Assembly (NCBI GenBank): GCA_016213435.1
Contig: JACRAL010000038.1
Location: 1 to 42,816 of the forward strand
Origin: Bacteroidota bacterium
GTDB taxonomy: Bacteria > Bacteroidota > Bacteroidia > Palsa-948
Length of the DNA: 42,816 nt
Reading direction: 5' to 3'
This document shows, one piece after another, positions 16,829-24,762 of the stretch. Within the stretch, counting starts at the first letter, position 1. Every line of letters starts with the position of its first letter. Both the position numbers and the translations under genes were made by a program. Under the pieces are notes generated by a model. The model had not been told where the DNA came from. It did no database searches and saw only the letters and a program-made list of their open reading frames with translations.

Positions 16829-17092
16829 ATGGCACATAAAGCAGGTGAAGGTAAAACCAAAAATAACCGAGAGTCGCACAGTAAACGCCTCGGTATAAAA
16901 ATTTATGGCGGACAACCAGCCATTGCAGGAAACATTATCGTTCGTCAACGCGGCACAAAACATCATCCCGGACTTAACGTAGGCATCGGAAAAGATCATA
17001 CTTTATTTGCTCTTGCAGATGGTGTTGTACGATTCAAAAGAGGCGCAAACCATCGTTCTTTTGTACTGGTTGAGCCTGTTGCCGCTAAGTAA
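16829..17092 (+). CDS. rpmA: 50S ribosomal protein L27
   Basis: 87 residues; its flexible N-terminus reaches the peptidyl-transferase centre. Starts [22 protein letters not shown], the direct mature form without the Firmicutes-type cleaved extension, and contains [14 protein letters not shown]. Followed by a clear terminator, so rplU-rpmA is a closed two-gene operon. Confidence 0.97.
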   Translation: MAHKAGEGKTKNNRESHSKRLGIKIYGGQPAIAGNIIVRQRGTKHHPGLNVGIGKDHTLFALADGVVRFKRGANHRSFVLVEPVAAK

Positions 17093-17118
17093 AGCACTTC
17101 GCCCTAGAAAACATATAG

Positions 17119-17155
17119 TCTCCTGATTTTCTCTGTAAAGTCAGGAGATTTTTAT
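17119..17155 (+). terminator. rho-independent terminator of rplU-rpmA
   Basis: TCTCCTGA (17119-17126) pairs perfectly with TCAGGAGA (17141-17148), then a T-rich tail. The tail overlaps the -7 box of serS. Confidence 0.8.
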
Positions 17156-17160
17156 TTTTG
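17153..17160 (+). promoter_or_regulatory. serS -7 box TATTTTTG, 5 nt from the ATG
   Basis: Exact TAnnTTTG match; the G is 5 nt before the serS ATG, predicting a leaderless mRNA. The box is formed by the T-tail of the upstream terminator. Confidence 0.45.
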
Positions 17161-17165
17161 CACTC

Positions 17166-18437
17166 ATGCTCCAACTTAACTACATACGCGAACACAAAGA
17201 AGAAGTCATTGCGCGACTGGCTGTCAAGAATTTTGACGCGAAAGAACTCGTAGAAAAAATAATTTCTTTCGACAGCGATCGAAGAAAGATTCAAACGGAA
17301 CTTGATACATTGAATTCTGAAGCCAATACAATAGCCAAACAAGTGGGCGATTTGTTCAAAGCAGGTAAACAAGCAGAAGCGAATGATTTGAAAAATAAAA
17401 GTACCGCGCTAAAGGAAACAACGAAGAAACTTGAGATATCTCTTGCGTTGGCAGAAGAAGAATTAAATAAAGTATTGGTGCTGCTTCCGAATCTTCCGAG
17501 TATAAAAGTTCCCAAAGGAAAAACTCCGGCAGACAATGAAGTGGTTCACACAGAAGGTGAAATGCCAAAACTTTCTGCAAGTGCAAAACCGCATTGGGAG
17601 CTTACTTCTCAATATGATATTATTGATTTTGAACTTGGAGTAAAATTAACCGGTGCCGGATTTCCAGTATATAAAGGAAAAGGTGCAAAACTTCAGAGAG
17701 CGCTGATTAATTTTTTTCTCGACAATGCAACAGCGGCAGGATTTCTGGAGATTGAACCGCCAATCATGGTAAACGAAGCATCTGGTTTTGGAACCGGACA
17801 GTTACCGGATAAAGAAGGACAGATGTATCATGTAACGACTGACAATCTGTATTTGATTCCTACAGCAGAAGTTCCCATTACAAATATTTACCGTGATACC
17901 ATTTTGAAAGCGGAAGACTTACCTATTAAAAATTGCGGATATACACCTTGCTTCCGCAGAGAAGCCGGCTCTTACGGAAAAGATGTGAGAGGACTGAATC
18001 GTCTGCATCAATTTGATAAAGTAGAAATTGTACAAATCTCTCATCCCGATAAATCGTACGAAACATTGGAAGAAATACAGAATTATGTTGCTGGAATTTT
18101 AAGGAAACTGGAATTGCCATTCAGAATCTTAAAACTTTGCGGAGGCGATATGAGTTTTGCATCTGCGCTTACTTATGATTTTGAAACGTATTCTGCCGCG
18201 CAGCAAAAATGGCTGGAGGTAAGTTCGGTTTCCAACTTTGAAACGTTTCAAAGCAATCGTTCAAAAATTCGTTTCCGCGATGGCAATGGGAAACCTCAAC
18301 TGGCGCATACGCTGAACGGAAGCGCATTAGCTTTACCCAGGATTGTGGCCACTCTTTTAGAAAATCATCAGACAGATAAAGGAATAAAAATTCCGAAAGC
18401 GCTTGTGCCTTACACCGGATTTGAAATGATCGATTAA
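17166..18437 (+). CDS. serS: seryl-tRNA synthetase
   Basis: Class II synthetase charging tRNA-Ser (and tRNA-Sec where present). The N-terminal tRNA-binding coiled coil spans about residues 30-105 (rich in Lys/Glu/Leu). Catalytic motif 2 is [19 protein letters not shown] (about residue 258) and motif 3 includes [20 protein letters not shown] near the end. Length (423) is normal. The gene stands alone between a terminator and a palindromic repeat. Confidence 0.97.
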   Translation: MLQLNYIREHKEEVIARLAVKNFDAKELVEKIISFDSDRRKIQTELDTLNSEANTIAKQVGDLFKAGKQAEANDLKNKSTALKETTKKLEISLALAEEELNKVLVLLPNLPSIKVPKGKTPADNEVVHTEGEMPKLSASAKPHWELTSQYDIIDFELGVKLTGAGFPVYKGKGAKLQRALINFFLDNATAAGFLEIEPPIMVNEASGFGTGQLPDKEGQMYHVTTDNLYLIPTAEVPITNIYRDTILKAEDLPIKNCGYTPCFRREAGSYGKDVRGLNRLHQFDKVEIVQISHPDKSYETLEEIQNYVAGILRKLELPFRILKLCGGDMSFASALTYDFETYSAAQQKWLEVSSVSNFETFQSNRSKIRFRDGNGKPQLAHTLNGSALALPRIVATLLENHQTDKGIKIPKALVPYTGFEMID

Positions 18438-18440
18438 CAT

Positions 18441-18472
18441 TCTCCCCCTTGTAGGGGGATTAAGAGGGACTC
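18441..18472. repeat. palindromic repeat between serS and gmhA
   Basis: TCCCCCTT-G-TAGGGGGA forms a short stem, followed by TTAAGAGGGACTC. It lies 3 bp after the serS stop and ends 2 bp before the gmhA ATG, so it is also the gmhA leader. Confidence 0.6.
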
Positions 18473-18474
18473 AT

Positions 18475-19047
18475 ATGAATAAAAACATCATACACCAGAA
18501 CTTTGCAGAGGCAACAGACATTCTTGCAGAGTTTGTTTCCAATCACAAAAACTTTTCCGCAATTGAAAAAGCAGGAAAGCTTTTAGTACAGTCATTTAAG
18601 AAAGGACACAAAGTGATTTCCTGCGGAAATGGTGGTTCCATGTGCGATGCCATGCACTTTTCTGAAGAGCTTTCCGGCAGATTCCGCGAGAACAGAAAAT
18701 CGTTGCCTGCAATTTCAATTTCAGATCCTTCGCATATTTCCTGCGTGGCAAATGACTACGGATATGATTTTGTTTTTTCTCGATTTATTGAAGCAGTTGG
18801 AAAGAAAGGCGATGTACTTTTTTCCATCAGCACCAGCGGAAATTCAAAAAATGTCATCCATGCAATAAATACTGCAAAGAAAAAAGGTATGAAAGTCATC
18901 GGGCTTACCGGTAAAAATGGAGGCAGAATGTCTTTCCTCTGCGATGTAGAGATCCGTGCACCCTATTCAAAATATGCCGATCGTGCTCAGGAAATTCATA
19001 TTAAAATAATTCATTCATTAATTCATTTTGTAGAAGAAAATATGTAA
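18475..19047 (+). CDS. gmhA: sedoheptulose-7-phosphate isomerase (SIS domain)
   Basis: Makes D-glycero-D-manno-heptose 7-phosphate, first step towards ADP-heptose for the LPS core. A single SIS domain of 190 residues with GmhA signatures: [23 protein letters not shown] near residue 43, [11 protein letters not shown] (phosphate loop), and the C-terminal [18 protein letters not shown] with the catalytic His/Glu region. A glycosyltransferase of the heptosyltransferase family is encoded 1.7 kb downstream on the same strand, consistent with the pathway. DiaA is a paralogue, but the SEELSGRF segment favours GmhA. Confidence 0.9.
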   Translation: MNKNIIHQNFAEATDILAEFVSNHKNFSAIEKAGKLLVQSFKKGHKVISCGNGGSMCDAMHFSEELSGRFRENRKSLPAISISDPSHISCVANDYGYDFVFSRFIEAVGKKGDVLFSISTSGNSKNVIHAINTAKKKGMKVIGLTGKNGGRMSFLCDVEIRAPYSKYADRAQEIHIKIIHSLIHFVEENM

Positions 19048-19077
19048 AAGTATTTTCTTGATACTCAATCTTCTTTC

Positions 19078-20616
19078 ATGCTAGTCAAAACCTTCGGCTG
19101 TGCAGTCCATGGCATAAAAGCTACACTGGTTACGATCGAGACTAATATTTCTGGAGGTGTGTTTTTCTTTTTAGTCGGGTTGCCCGATAGTGCGGTCAAA
19201 GAAAGCCAGCACCGTATTGGCGCAGCGCTGAAAAATATCGGACATAAAATTCCGGGCAAAGGAGTCACTATCAATATGGCTCCTGCCGATATTAAAAAAG
19301 AAGGTTCCGCGTATGATCTTACAACTGCTATCGGAATTCTTGCAGCTGATGATAAAATTAAGAGCGAACAGTTAGCAGAGTATATTATCATGGGCGAACT
19401 TTCCTTAGATGGAGAACTTCGTCCGATAAAAGGTGTTCTTCCCATTGCCATTGAAGCAAAAGAAAAAGGATTCAAAGGGATCATTCTTCCAAAACAAAAT
19501 GCACAGGAAGCAGCTGCGGTTGGAGAGTTAAAAGTTTTTGGAGTGGAAAACATAAAAGAGGTAATAGATTTTTTTAATAGAGAAAAAACTCTTGAACAAA
19601 CGAAGATAAATATTGCTGAAGAATTTTATTCTCAGCTTGGCAAATCAGAATTGGATTTTGCGGATGTAAAAGGACAGGAAAACATTAAGCGTGCTTTGGA
19701 AATTTCTGCAGCAGGCGGACATAATGTGATCATGATTGGTCCTCCGGGGTCAGGAAAAACTATGGTGGCAAAACGTTTGCCAACCATTCTTCCTCCGCTC
19801 ACCATTGAAGAATCACTTGAAACGACAAAGATTCATTCTGTAGCAGGAAAAATGGGAAAGGGAACTTCATTAGTTACCGCTCGCCCGTTTCGTTCTCCGC
19901 ATCATACTATTTCTGATGTGGCACTTGTCGGTGGAGGAAGTTTTCCTCAGCCGGGTGAAATATCTCTTGCGCATCACGGAGTTTTATTTTTGGATGAACT
20001 TCCCGAATTCAGTCGCAATGTGTTGGAAGTAATGCGTCAGCCGCTGGAAGACAGAACAGTAACTATCTCGCGTGCGAAATTTTCTGTGGAGTATCCTGCA
20101 AGTTTTATGCTGATTTCCGCAATGAACCCTTGTCCCTGTGGATATTACAATCATCCTGAAAAAGAATGTGTATGTGCACCAGGCGTGGTGCAAAAATACC
20201 TCAACAAGATTTCAGGTCCGCTTCTCGATAGAATAGATATTCATATTGAGGTTACTCCTGTTGCCTTCAGCGAACTTTCTAGCGAGCGCAGTGCCGAACC
20301 AAGCGAAAAGATCCGTGAGCGCGTAATAAAAGCAAGGGAAATACAATCAAAGCGTTTTGAAAAAAACCAAGGAGTATATTGTAACGCACAAATGAGTGCG
20401 AATACCCTTCGCTCAATTTGTAAAATAGATGAAGCCGGTCAAATGCTTCTGAAAAACGCAATGGAAAAACTTGGTCTATCTGCACGAGCCTACGATCGAA
20501 TTCTAAAAGTCTCCCGCACCATTGCAGATTTAGATCCTTCAGAACAGATTCAAACACAGCATCTAGCAGAGGCAATTCAATATCGAAGTTTGGATAGGGA
20601 GGGTTGGGGAGGGTGA
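19078..20616 (+). CDS. comM: YifB/ComM family Mg-chelatase-like AAA+ ATPase
   Basis: 512-residue hexameric helicase; ComM homologues drive branch migration during natural transformation. An N-terminal Lon-like domain (about 1-170) precedes the AAA+ core: Walker [10 protein letters not shown] at residues 221-229, Walker [10 protein letters not shown], and the cysteine cluster [17 protein letters not shown]. The C-terminal Mg_chelatase domain ends [11 protein letters not shown]. The last residues EGWGG and the stop arise from a half-copy of the palindromic repeat (20592-20616), so the original end was probably YRSLDR followed by a short tail. It starts 31 bp after gmhA. Confidence 0.93.
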   Translation: MLVKTFGCAVHGIKATLVTIETNISGGVFFFLVGLPDSAVKESQHRIGAALKNIGHKIPGKGVTINMAPADIKKEGSAYDLTTAIGILAADDKIKSEQLAEYIIMGELSLDGELRPIKGVLPIAIEAKEKGFKGIILPKQNAQEAAAVGELKVFGVENIKEVIDFFNREKTLEQTKINIAEEFYSQLGKSELDFADVKGQENIKRALEISAAGGHNVIMIGPPGSGKTMVAKRLPTILPPLTIEESLETTKIHSVAGKMGKGTSLVTARPFRSPHHTISDVALVGGGSFPQPGEISLAHHGVLFLDELPEFSRNVLEVMRQPLEDRTVTISRAKFSVEYPASFMLISAMNPCPCGYYNHPEKECVCAPGVVQKYLNKISGPLLDRIDIHIEVTPVAFSELSSERSAEPSEKIRERVIKAREIQSKRFEKNQGVYCNAQMSANTLRSICKIDEAGQMLLKNAMEKLGLSARAYDRILKVSRTIADLDPSEQIQTQHLAEAIQYRSLDREGWGG

Positions 20617-20617
20617 T
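20592..20617 (+). repeat. half palindromic repeat at the comM 3' end
   Basis: ATAGGGAGGGTTGGGGAGGG corresponds to the right half of the family element, without its mirror. It encodes the terminal REGWGG and the TGA. Confidence 0.55.
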
Positions 20618-20656
20618 ACTCATCATCAAGAAAATATCTATTGTACATAAAACTTT

Positions 20657-20670
20657 TGTGAAAATTCACA
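20657..20670. promoter_or_regulatory. TGTGAA-AA-TTCACA palindrome upstream of the glycosyltransferase
   Basis: A perfect 6+6 bp inverted repeat centred about 36 bp before the predicted transcription start of the next gene. It resembles a shortened CRP/FNR-type half-site pair (TGTGA, TCACA), but spacing is 4 instead of 6, so the regulator is unknown. Confidence 0.3.
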
Positions 20671-20684
20671 GGGACTTTTTTATT

Positions 20685-20692
20685 TACATTTG
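20685..20692 (+). promoter_or_regulatory. -7 box TACATTTG before the glycosyltransferase gene
   Basis: Exact TAnnTTTG match, 24 nt before the ATG. No well-spaced -33 TTTG; the TGTGAA palindrome occupies that place. Confidence 0.45.
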
Positions 20693-20716
20693 TCTGTCTG
20701 CGATACGTACGTTTGA

Positions 20717-21718
20717 ATGAAAATCCTTATCATACGCTTCAGTTCCATTGGAGATATTGTCCTCACTACTCCCATTATTCGTTGCCTGAAACAACAGGTG
20801 AAAGATGCTCAGGTGCATTACATCACCAAGAAACAATTCGGGAGTATTATTGAAAGCAATCCATATATAGATAAACTCTATACCATTGATAAAAATATTT
20901 CGGAAGTTTCAGTAGAACTGAAAAAAGAAAATTATGACTTTGTGATCGACCTTCATCACAATCTCCGCTCCACTCAATTGAAAGCGATATTGGGAAAAAA
21001 GTATAAATCATTTCATAAACTCAATATCGAAAAATGGCTGATGGTTAATTTGAAGATAAACACCCTTCCGAATACCCACATTGTTGACCGCTATTTTGAA
21101 ACTGTAAAATCTCTGGGAGTTAAGAACGATGGAAAGGGATTGGATTATTTTATTCCGGCAAAAGATGAAGTTGATATAAAAACTCTTTCTTTAGAATTTC
21201 AAAACGGTTATATTGGATTTGTGATCGGAGCAAAATATTTGACCAAGCAGTTACCAATAGAAAAAATTATTTCCATCTGCAAAAAAATAGATAAACCGGT
21301 TATTTTACTCGGAGGGAAAGAAGATATTGAAAAAGGAGAAATAATTAAGTTACAAGTCGCAAGTCACAAAATTCTAAATGCTTGCGGCAGATATAATTTG
21401 AATCAATCCGCATCTTTAGTTAAGCAGGCAAAAAAAATAATTACCCACGATACCGGACTGATGCACATTTCTGCTGCGTTTAAAAAAGAAATTGTTTCTG
21501 TATGGGGAAATACAATTCCTGAATTTGGAATGTATCCATACTATGGCGAAACGCAGGTTACAAGTTACAAGTTACAAGTTACAAATTTAAAATGCAGACC
21601 ATGCTCCAAACTTGGCTTTGCAAAATGCCCGAAAGGTCATTTCAGGTGTATGATGGATATTCATGAAGAAGAGATTGTAAAGGCAACCCATCCTGACCTT
21701 CCCAAAGGGAAGGCATAA
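20717..21718 (+). CDS. family 9 glycosyltransferase (ADP-heptose:LPS heptosyltransferase-like)
   Basis: Adds a sugar, most likely heptose, to the LPS inner core on the cytoplasmic face. GT9 marks are MKILIIRFSSIGDIVLTTPIIR at the N-terminus, DLHHNLRST, GGKEDIEKG, and THDTGLMHISAAF with the donor-binding Asp-Thr-Gly. gmhA upstream and kdsB downstream in the window support an LPS role. The 333 residues carry three repeat-derived pieces: KLQVASHK at about 211-219 and QVTSYKLQVT at about 280-291 (both AAGTTAC-type words), and a C-terminal THPDLPKGKA from a palindromic repeat, which also provides the stop. Confidence 0.85.
   Translation: MKILIIRFSSIGDIVLTTPIIRCLKQQVKDAQVHYITKKQFGSIIESNPYIDKLYTIDKNISEVSVELKKENYDFVIDLHHNLRSTQLKAILGKKYKSFHKLNIEKWLMVNLKINTLPNTHIVDRYFETVKSLGVKNDGKGLDYFIPAKDEVDIKTLSLEFQNGYIGFVIGAKYLTKQLPIEKIISICKKIDKPVILLGGKEDIEKGEIIKLQVASHKILNACGRYNLNQSASLVKQAKKIITHDTGLMHISAAFKKEIVSVWGNTIPEFGMYPYYGETQVTSYKLQVTNLKCRPCSKLGFAKCPKGHFRCMMDIHEEEIVKATHPDLPKGKA
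21347..21371 (+). repeat. AAGTTACAAGTCGCAAGTCAC word repeat in the GT9 gene
   Basis: Three degenerate copies of an AAGTTAC/AAGTCAC word, read in frame as KLQVASHK between GEII and ILNACGRYNLNQS. Confidence 0.5.
21553..21587 (+). repeat. AAGTTAC tandem repeat in the GT9 gene
   Basis: Four tandem 7-8 bp copies (GGTTAC, then AAGTTAC three times), read as QVTSYKLQVTN. It lies just before the conserved Cys-rich segment CRPCSKLGFAKCPKG. Confidence 0.7.
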
Positions 21719-21773
21719 GCAACTTATTCACATTCTGAAAGTTCTTCCCTTTCGGAAGGATTAGGATGGGCTA
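21687..21773. repeat. inverted pair of palindromic repeats at two convergent gene ends
   Basis: The copy at 21687-21715 (CCCATCCTGACCTTCCC then AAAGGGAAGG) and the copy at 21743-21773 (CTTCCCTTTCGGAAGG then ATTAGGATGGGCTA) are inverted copies, 28 bp apart. Each holds a small hairpin, and together they could form a long one. The first gives the C-terminus of the glycosyltransferase; the second gives the C-terminal SPS and stop of the thioesterase. The joint structure may act as a two-way terminator, though without T-runs. Confidence 0.7.
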
Positions 21774-22282
21774 ACAAATAATGCTTTGAGTTCTGATGCC
21801 TCTTCCGGCTTCATTCTGCCTGCAAGAATCAACGCAAGTTGTTTTCTTCGAAGGGCGCTTTCAAAGCGTTGCTTTTCTTCTTCTGTCTCGGTGATCACCG
21901 GTGGAATGGGAACAGGTGTTCCTAATTGGTCAACCGCTACAAATGTAAAAATCCCCTGATTACATTTTTTTCTTGAACCACCGGTAGGATTTTCCACCCA
22001 AACATCTACAAAAACTTCAATGGAAGTATTAAATGCACGTGATACTTTTCCTTCCAGCGTAACAACATCTCCTAATTTAACAGGTTGGTCAAACGAAACA
22101 TTATTAACCGAAGCTGTTACGCAAACTCTTCCGCAATGGCGGTGAGCAGCAATTCCTCCTGTAATATCCATCCATTGCATCAACCGCCCTCCGAATAATG
22201 TGTTGAGCGGATTAGTATCGTTGGGCAATACCTGTTCAGTAGTGAAACAGATACTTTCGCGGGGAGCTTTTGCTTTCATCAT
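21761..22282 (-). CDS. acyl-CoA thioesterase, hotdog fold (YciA/BACH-like)
   Basis: Hydrolyses acyl-CoA to free acid and CoA. Hotdog signature: PNDTNPLNTLFGGRLMQWMD, with the conserved Asn/Asp and GG, then ITGGIAAHRHCGRVCVTASVNNVSF and LGDVVTLEGKVSRAFNTSIEVFV. A Bacteroidota-type C-terminal helical extension (EEEKQRFESALRRKQLAL) follows. The start is placed at the ATG-ATG at 22282 (MMKAKAPRES, 173 residues), because a -7 promoter box overlaps the alternative start at 22300. The last residues SPS come from a palindromic repeat. Divergent from hemJ, with promoters back to back. Confidence 0.88.
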   Translation of the reverse strand: MMKAKAPRESICFTTEQVLPNDTNPLNTLFGGRLMQWMDITGGIAAHRHCGRVCVTASVNNVSFDQPVKLGDVVTLEGKVSRAFNTSIEVFVDVWVENPTGGSRKKCNQGIFTFVAVDQLGTPVPIPPVITETEEEKQRFESALRRKQLALILAGRMKPEEASELKALFVSPS

Positions 22283-22297
22283 AATGTTAAAGTTTTT

Positions 22298-22305
22298 CAA
22301 AGATA
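22298..22305 (-). promoter_or_regulatory. thioesterase -7 box TATCTTTG
   Basis: Exact TAnnTTTG match on the minus strand, 15 nt before the ATG at 22282. It rules against translation from the further-upstream ATG at 22300. Confidence 0.55.
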
Positions 22306-22313
22306 GAAATAGT

Positions 22314-22321
22314 TACCTTTG
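22314..22321 (+). promoter_or_regulatory. hemJ -7 box TACCTTTG, 4 nt from the ATG
   Basis: Exact TAnnTTTG match on the plus strand, 8 bp from the divergent thioesterase box. The 4 nt gap to the ATG predicts a leaderless hemJ mRNA. Confidence 0.5.
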
Positions 22322-22325
22322 ACTC

Positions 22326-22886
22326 ATGATTGCCTATGCCAATCCCTATCTTTTAGCTCTCCACATTATTTTTGTTGTAACATGGTTTGCAGGATTATTT
22401 TATATCGTGCGACTTTTTATTTATCATGCTGAAGCAGAAAAAAAATCAGAGCCGGAAAAAGCTATTTTACAAAAGCAGTACAAGCTGATGGAAAAAAGAT
22501 TGTGGTACGGAATCACCTGGCCTTCGATGATCTGTACCTATATTTTTGGAGGATGGATGGTTTATACAAATTTTCTATTCTACCTCTCTTCTCCCTGGTT
22601 CATCCTCAAACTTGCTTTCGTGTTCGGTCTTACGCTGTATCACATTCAATGTCATGTGATGTTTAGCCAGCTTCAAAAAGATGTAGTGAAATATTCTTCC
22701 TTCAGACTCAGAATGTGGAATGAAGTGGCAACCATTTTTTTGGTTGCAATTATTTTTATTGTGGTGATGAAAGATACTTTAAGTTTTGTGTGGGCACTGC
22801 TTGGGCTGATACTCTTCAGTGTTACGATTTTTCTTGCGATCAGGATTTATAAAAAGGGAAGAGAGAAGAAATCATCGGAAAAATAA
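22326..22886 (+). CDS. hemJ: protoporphyrinogen IX oxidase HemJ (CopD-like)
   Basis: Inner-membrane enzyme oxidising protoporphyrinogen IX to protoporphyrin in haem synthesis. The conserved N-terminal block LLALHIIFVVTWFAGLFYIVRLFIYHAEA carries the essential His (residue 13), and KRLWYGITWPSMICTYIFGGW and WFILKLAFVFGLTLYHIQCH follow. Four to five membrane helices in 186 residues fit the family. The tail is basic (KKGREKKSSEK). No other hem genes are nearby. Confidence 0.85.
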   Translation: MIAYANPYLLALHIIFVVTWFAGLFYIVRLFIYHAEAEKKSEPEKAILQKQYKLMEKRLWYGITWPSMICTYIFGGWMVYTNFLFYLSSPWFILKLAFVFGLTLYHIQCHVMFSQLQKDVVKYSSFRLRMWNEVATIFLVAIIFIVVMKDTLSFVWALLGLILFSVTIFLAIRIYKKGREKKSSEK

Positions 22887-22982
22887 AAGGCAGGAATAAT
22901 ATCATCGCTTACTTTCAATTATAAATAATAACAGATTGGTTTGATGTTTTATAGTAGTATTACAAATGATACAGCATAAGAC

Positions 22983-23456
22983 ATGATAAGGTTAATAATT
23001 AAATACAGTGGATTTTTATTAGTTGGATTTTTAATAGTACGAGGGTTAATATTCGTTGATACGCTTTATAATTTAGCTTACTTCTATTTATTCCTAGGTT
23101 TTTTTATTCTCTTACTAATCTTAACAATTTTAATTTTATTAAATAGACAATTAATACGATTTGATAAATCATTTTCAATTAGCAGACTAACATTAACGGG
23201 AATTGTTGTTTGTTTTATTGCGCAGTTTATTTTTATGCTTTTTGTACTTTTTACATTACCCTTCTTTATAAATCATACTACGCCAGAGCAAATTCATAAT
23301 TTTTTAATTGGAATGCTTTATCTATCATTTTTAATATCTTATTTATCTTTTTGTGTTGCTTTTCAGACAAAAATTAAAAAAGCGACTTGGCTCATATTTT
23401 TTATTTTTATTTTTTTTATTATCTTGATTAGTATGGGGTATTTTATTCCTAAGTAG
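22983..23456 (+). CDS. hypothetical four-helix membrane protein
   Basis: Not recognised. 157 residues with four strongly hydrophobic helices (about 10-28, 33-53, 70-92 and 103-155, the last probably two close passes), few charges between them and no motif. The coding region is more AT-rich than its neighbours, with many Phe, Ile and Leu codons, which is partly a result of composition and might also indicate transfer. It stands alone, convergent with the SPOR gene. Nothing in the context suggests a function. Confidence 0.6.
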   Translation: MIRLIIKYSGFLLVGFLIVRGLIFVDTLYNLAYFYLFLGFFILLLILTILILLNRQLIRFDKSFSISRLTLTGIVVCFIAQFIFMLFVLFTLPFFINHTTPEQIHNFLIGMLYLSFLISYLSFCVAFQTKIKKATWLIFFIFIFFIILISMGYFIPK

Positions 23457-23619
23457 AAAGGACCTATATTTTAGAAAATTATTTATTTTCTTCTTTATGC
23501 TCTGTCCGTCCTGGCAGGAAATTGAAAAGATGTGCTACTGAATAAAGTTCTTCTTATTCTCAGAAGAAGTTCCCATTTCAAGGGGATAATATGCAATATG
23601 AATATTGTGGTTTCGTCTT

Positions 23620-24690
23620 TTAGTTTCTCATCAGCCACGCATCTTTCTGCACAGCATGTATCTTCTCCATTGCTTCACGAGCTTCCTTGCGGGAAGCGAA
23701 ACTTCCATAGGAAACCATGTGGAGTTTCTTGTTTATGATTTGTGCATCGTAACCAAGGGTTTTCAATTTTGCGACAAACTTTTCTGCATTTGCAGCAATG
23801 GCGAAAGCGCCACCGATAATTTGAAAACGCCCGTTTGTTTTATGCCGCATTGACTTTGTTTTGGCAACAGCGGTTTTATCGTCCTGCAAACTAACTACAA
23901 TTGGAGTTTTTCCATCAATCGCAATATTTAGAAATCGAATAGTATCGTTTTCAGATGCAAACAAATTACCGGCATTTTCTTTGGCAATATCCTTTTCCGG
24001 CAATGAAACTTCAGATAATTGATAAAGCGGTTCGCCTTTTGCAGCAAAGGGATTCAAACTGGAATAGTCGATATTTTTTAATAATCCGGTTTGAAATGGA
24101 ATCCAGAGGAGAAATGCAATAACCACAACTGCTGTTGAGTAAACAACATAACGTGATATTTTTCTTTTAACGTTTGTCACGCTGAGTGTAGTCGAAGCGA
24201 CTTCCTTTTCTTTTGAAGGAATTATTACTTTGTCTTTTAATTTTTTCTCGATCTTTCTTTCAATCGGTTCGCGCCTGATGGCTGGAGAATAAAAAGTGCT
24301 GAGACCAAACGAATCAGGCAAATAATTGACTGTTTCATCCTGTTCAAACAGCAAAGTATTTTCTTCTCCCAGATAAATTGTTCCGATATTTTTCAGGTCA
24401 AAACGTTTTTCTTTGCTTAATTCTTTATTAAGCATTTTGACATATTCCGAAATACAACGATTGGAATCCGAATAAGAAATATTTTCTGATTGTGCAACCT
24501 GATTGGCGAGCAAGCCATCGTTATTTTTCAGATTCCGGTTAAAGGAAATCTTTTTGAAAGGCGGATGAAACTGGTGCTTTGCCGAATGAATATTTGCAGA
24601 AGAGTAATTGCAAACAAAACCTCCAAAATCGGGTACGATCACACAATCGTGCTCAAACAGAAGTTCGCTGATATGTTTTTCAAGATTCAC
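23620..24690 (-). CDS. HU-CCDC81 / SPOR domain membrane protein
   Basis: 356 residues joining two HU-like CCDC81 domains to a peptidoglycan-binding domain. Residues 1-60 (ELLFEHDCVIVPDFGGFVCNY) and about 65-125 (NDGLLANQVAQSENISYSD to LGEENTLLFEQDE) match the prokaryotic HU-CCDC81 domains. One membrane helix lies at about 185-205 (VVYSTAVVVIAFLLWIPF) and a C-terminal SPOR domain at about 280-356 (GRFQIIGGAFAIAANAEKFV, MVSYGSFASRKEA). SPOR binds denuded glycan at the septum, so a link between cell division and the nucleoid or cytoskeleton is suggested, but unproven. Start is GTG. A repeat is read in frame in the linker (about 163-172, ASTTLSVTN). Confidence 0.8.
   Translation of the reverse strand: MNLEKHISELLFEHDCVIVPDFGGFVCNYSSANIHSAKHQFHPPFKKISFNRNLKNNDGLLANQVAQSENISYSDSNRCISEYVKMLNKELSKEKRFDLKNIGTIYLGEENTLLFEQDETVNYLPDSFGLSTFYSPAIRREPIERKIEKKLKDKVIIPSKEKEVASTTLSVTNVKRKISRYVVYSTAVVVIAFLLWIPFQTGLLKNIDYSSLNPFAAKGEPLYQLSEVSLPEKDIAKENAGNLFASENDTIRFLNIAIDGKTPIVVSLQDDKTAVAKTKSMRHKTNGRFQIIGGAFAIAANAEKFVAKLKTLGYDAQIINKKLHMVSYGSFASRKEAREAMEKIHAVQKDAWLMRN
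24175..24203 (-). repeat. GTCACGCTGAGTG-type repeat inside the SPOR gene
   Basis: Plus-strand reads GTCACGCTGAGTGTAGTCG then AAGCGACTT. Read in frame on the minus strand as VASTTLSVT in the unconserved linker before the membrane helix. A similar CACGCTGAGYGTAGTCGAAG word is, as I recall, widespread in Bacteroidota intergenic DNA; this needs a search. Confidence 0.5.
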
Positions 24691-24708
24691 GGTACGAATA
24701 ACTAATCT

Positions 24709-24762
24709 TTTACGAATTTACGAATTTACAGATTGCCTGCTGTTTATTGTCTGCTGTCAATT
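24709..24762. repeat. two word repeats between the SPOR gene and kdsB
   Basis: TTTTACGAATTTACGAATTTAC (written as TTTTACGAATT plus TACGAATTTAC) at 24709-24729 is followed by GCCTGCTGTTTATTGTCTGCTG at 24735-24756, a doubled CTGCTG-TTATT unit. The second supplies the kdsB C-terminal residues DSRQ and its stop. Confidence 0.5.

Noticed and set aside
20274-20312. [11 protein letters not shown] in comM as another repeat insertion
   Set aside because: The DNA AGCGAGCGCAGTGCCGAACC has no palindrome matching the family, and ComM relatives have a variable Ser-rich segment here of similar length.
22283-22300. Upstream ATG of the thioesterase at 22300 as the true start
   Set aside because: The promoter box TATCTTTG (22298-22305, minus strand) overlaps it, so the transcript would begin after this codon; the ATG at 22282 fits the family start.
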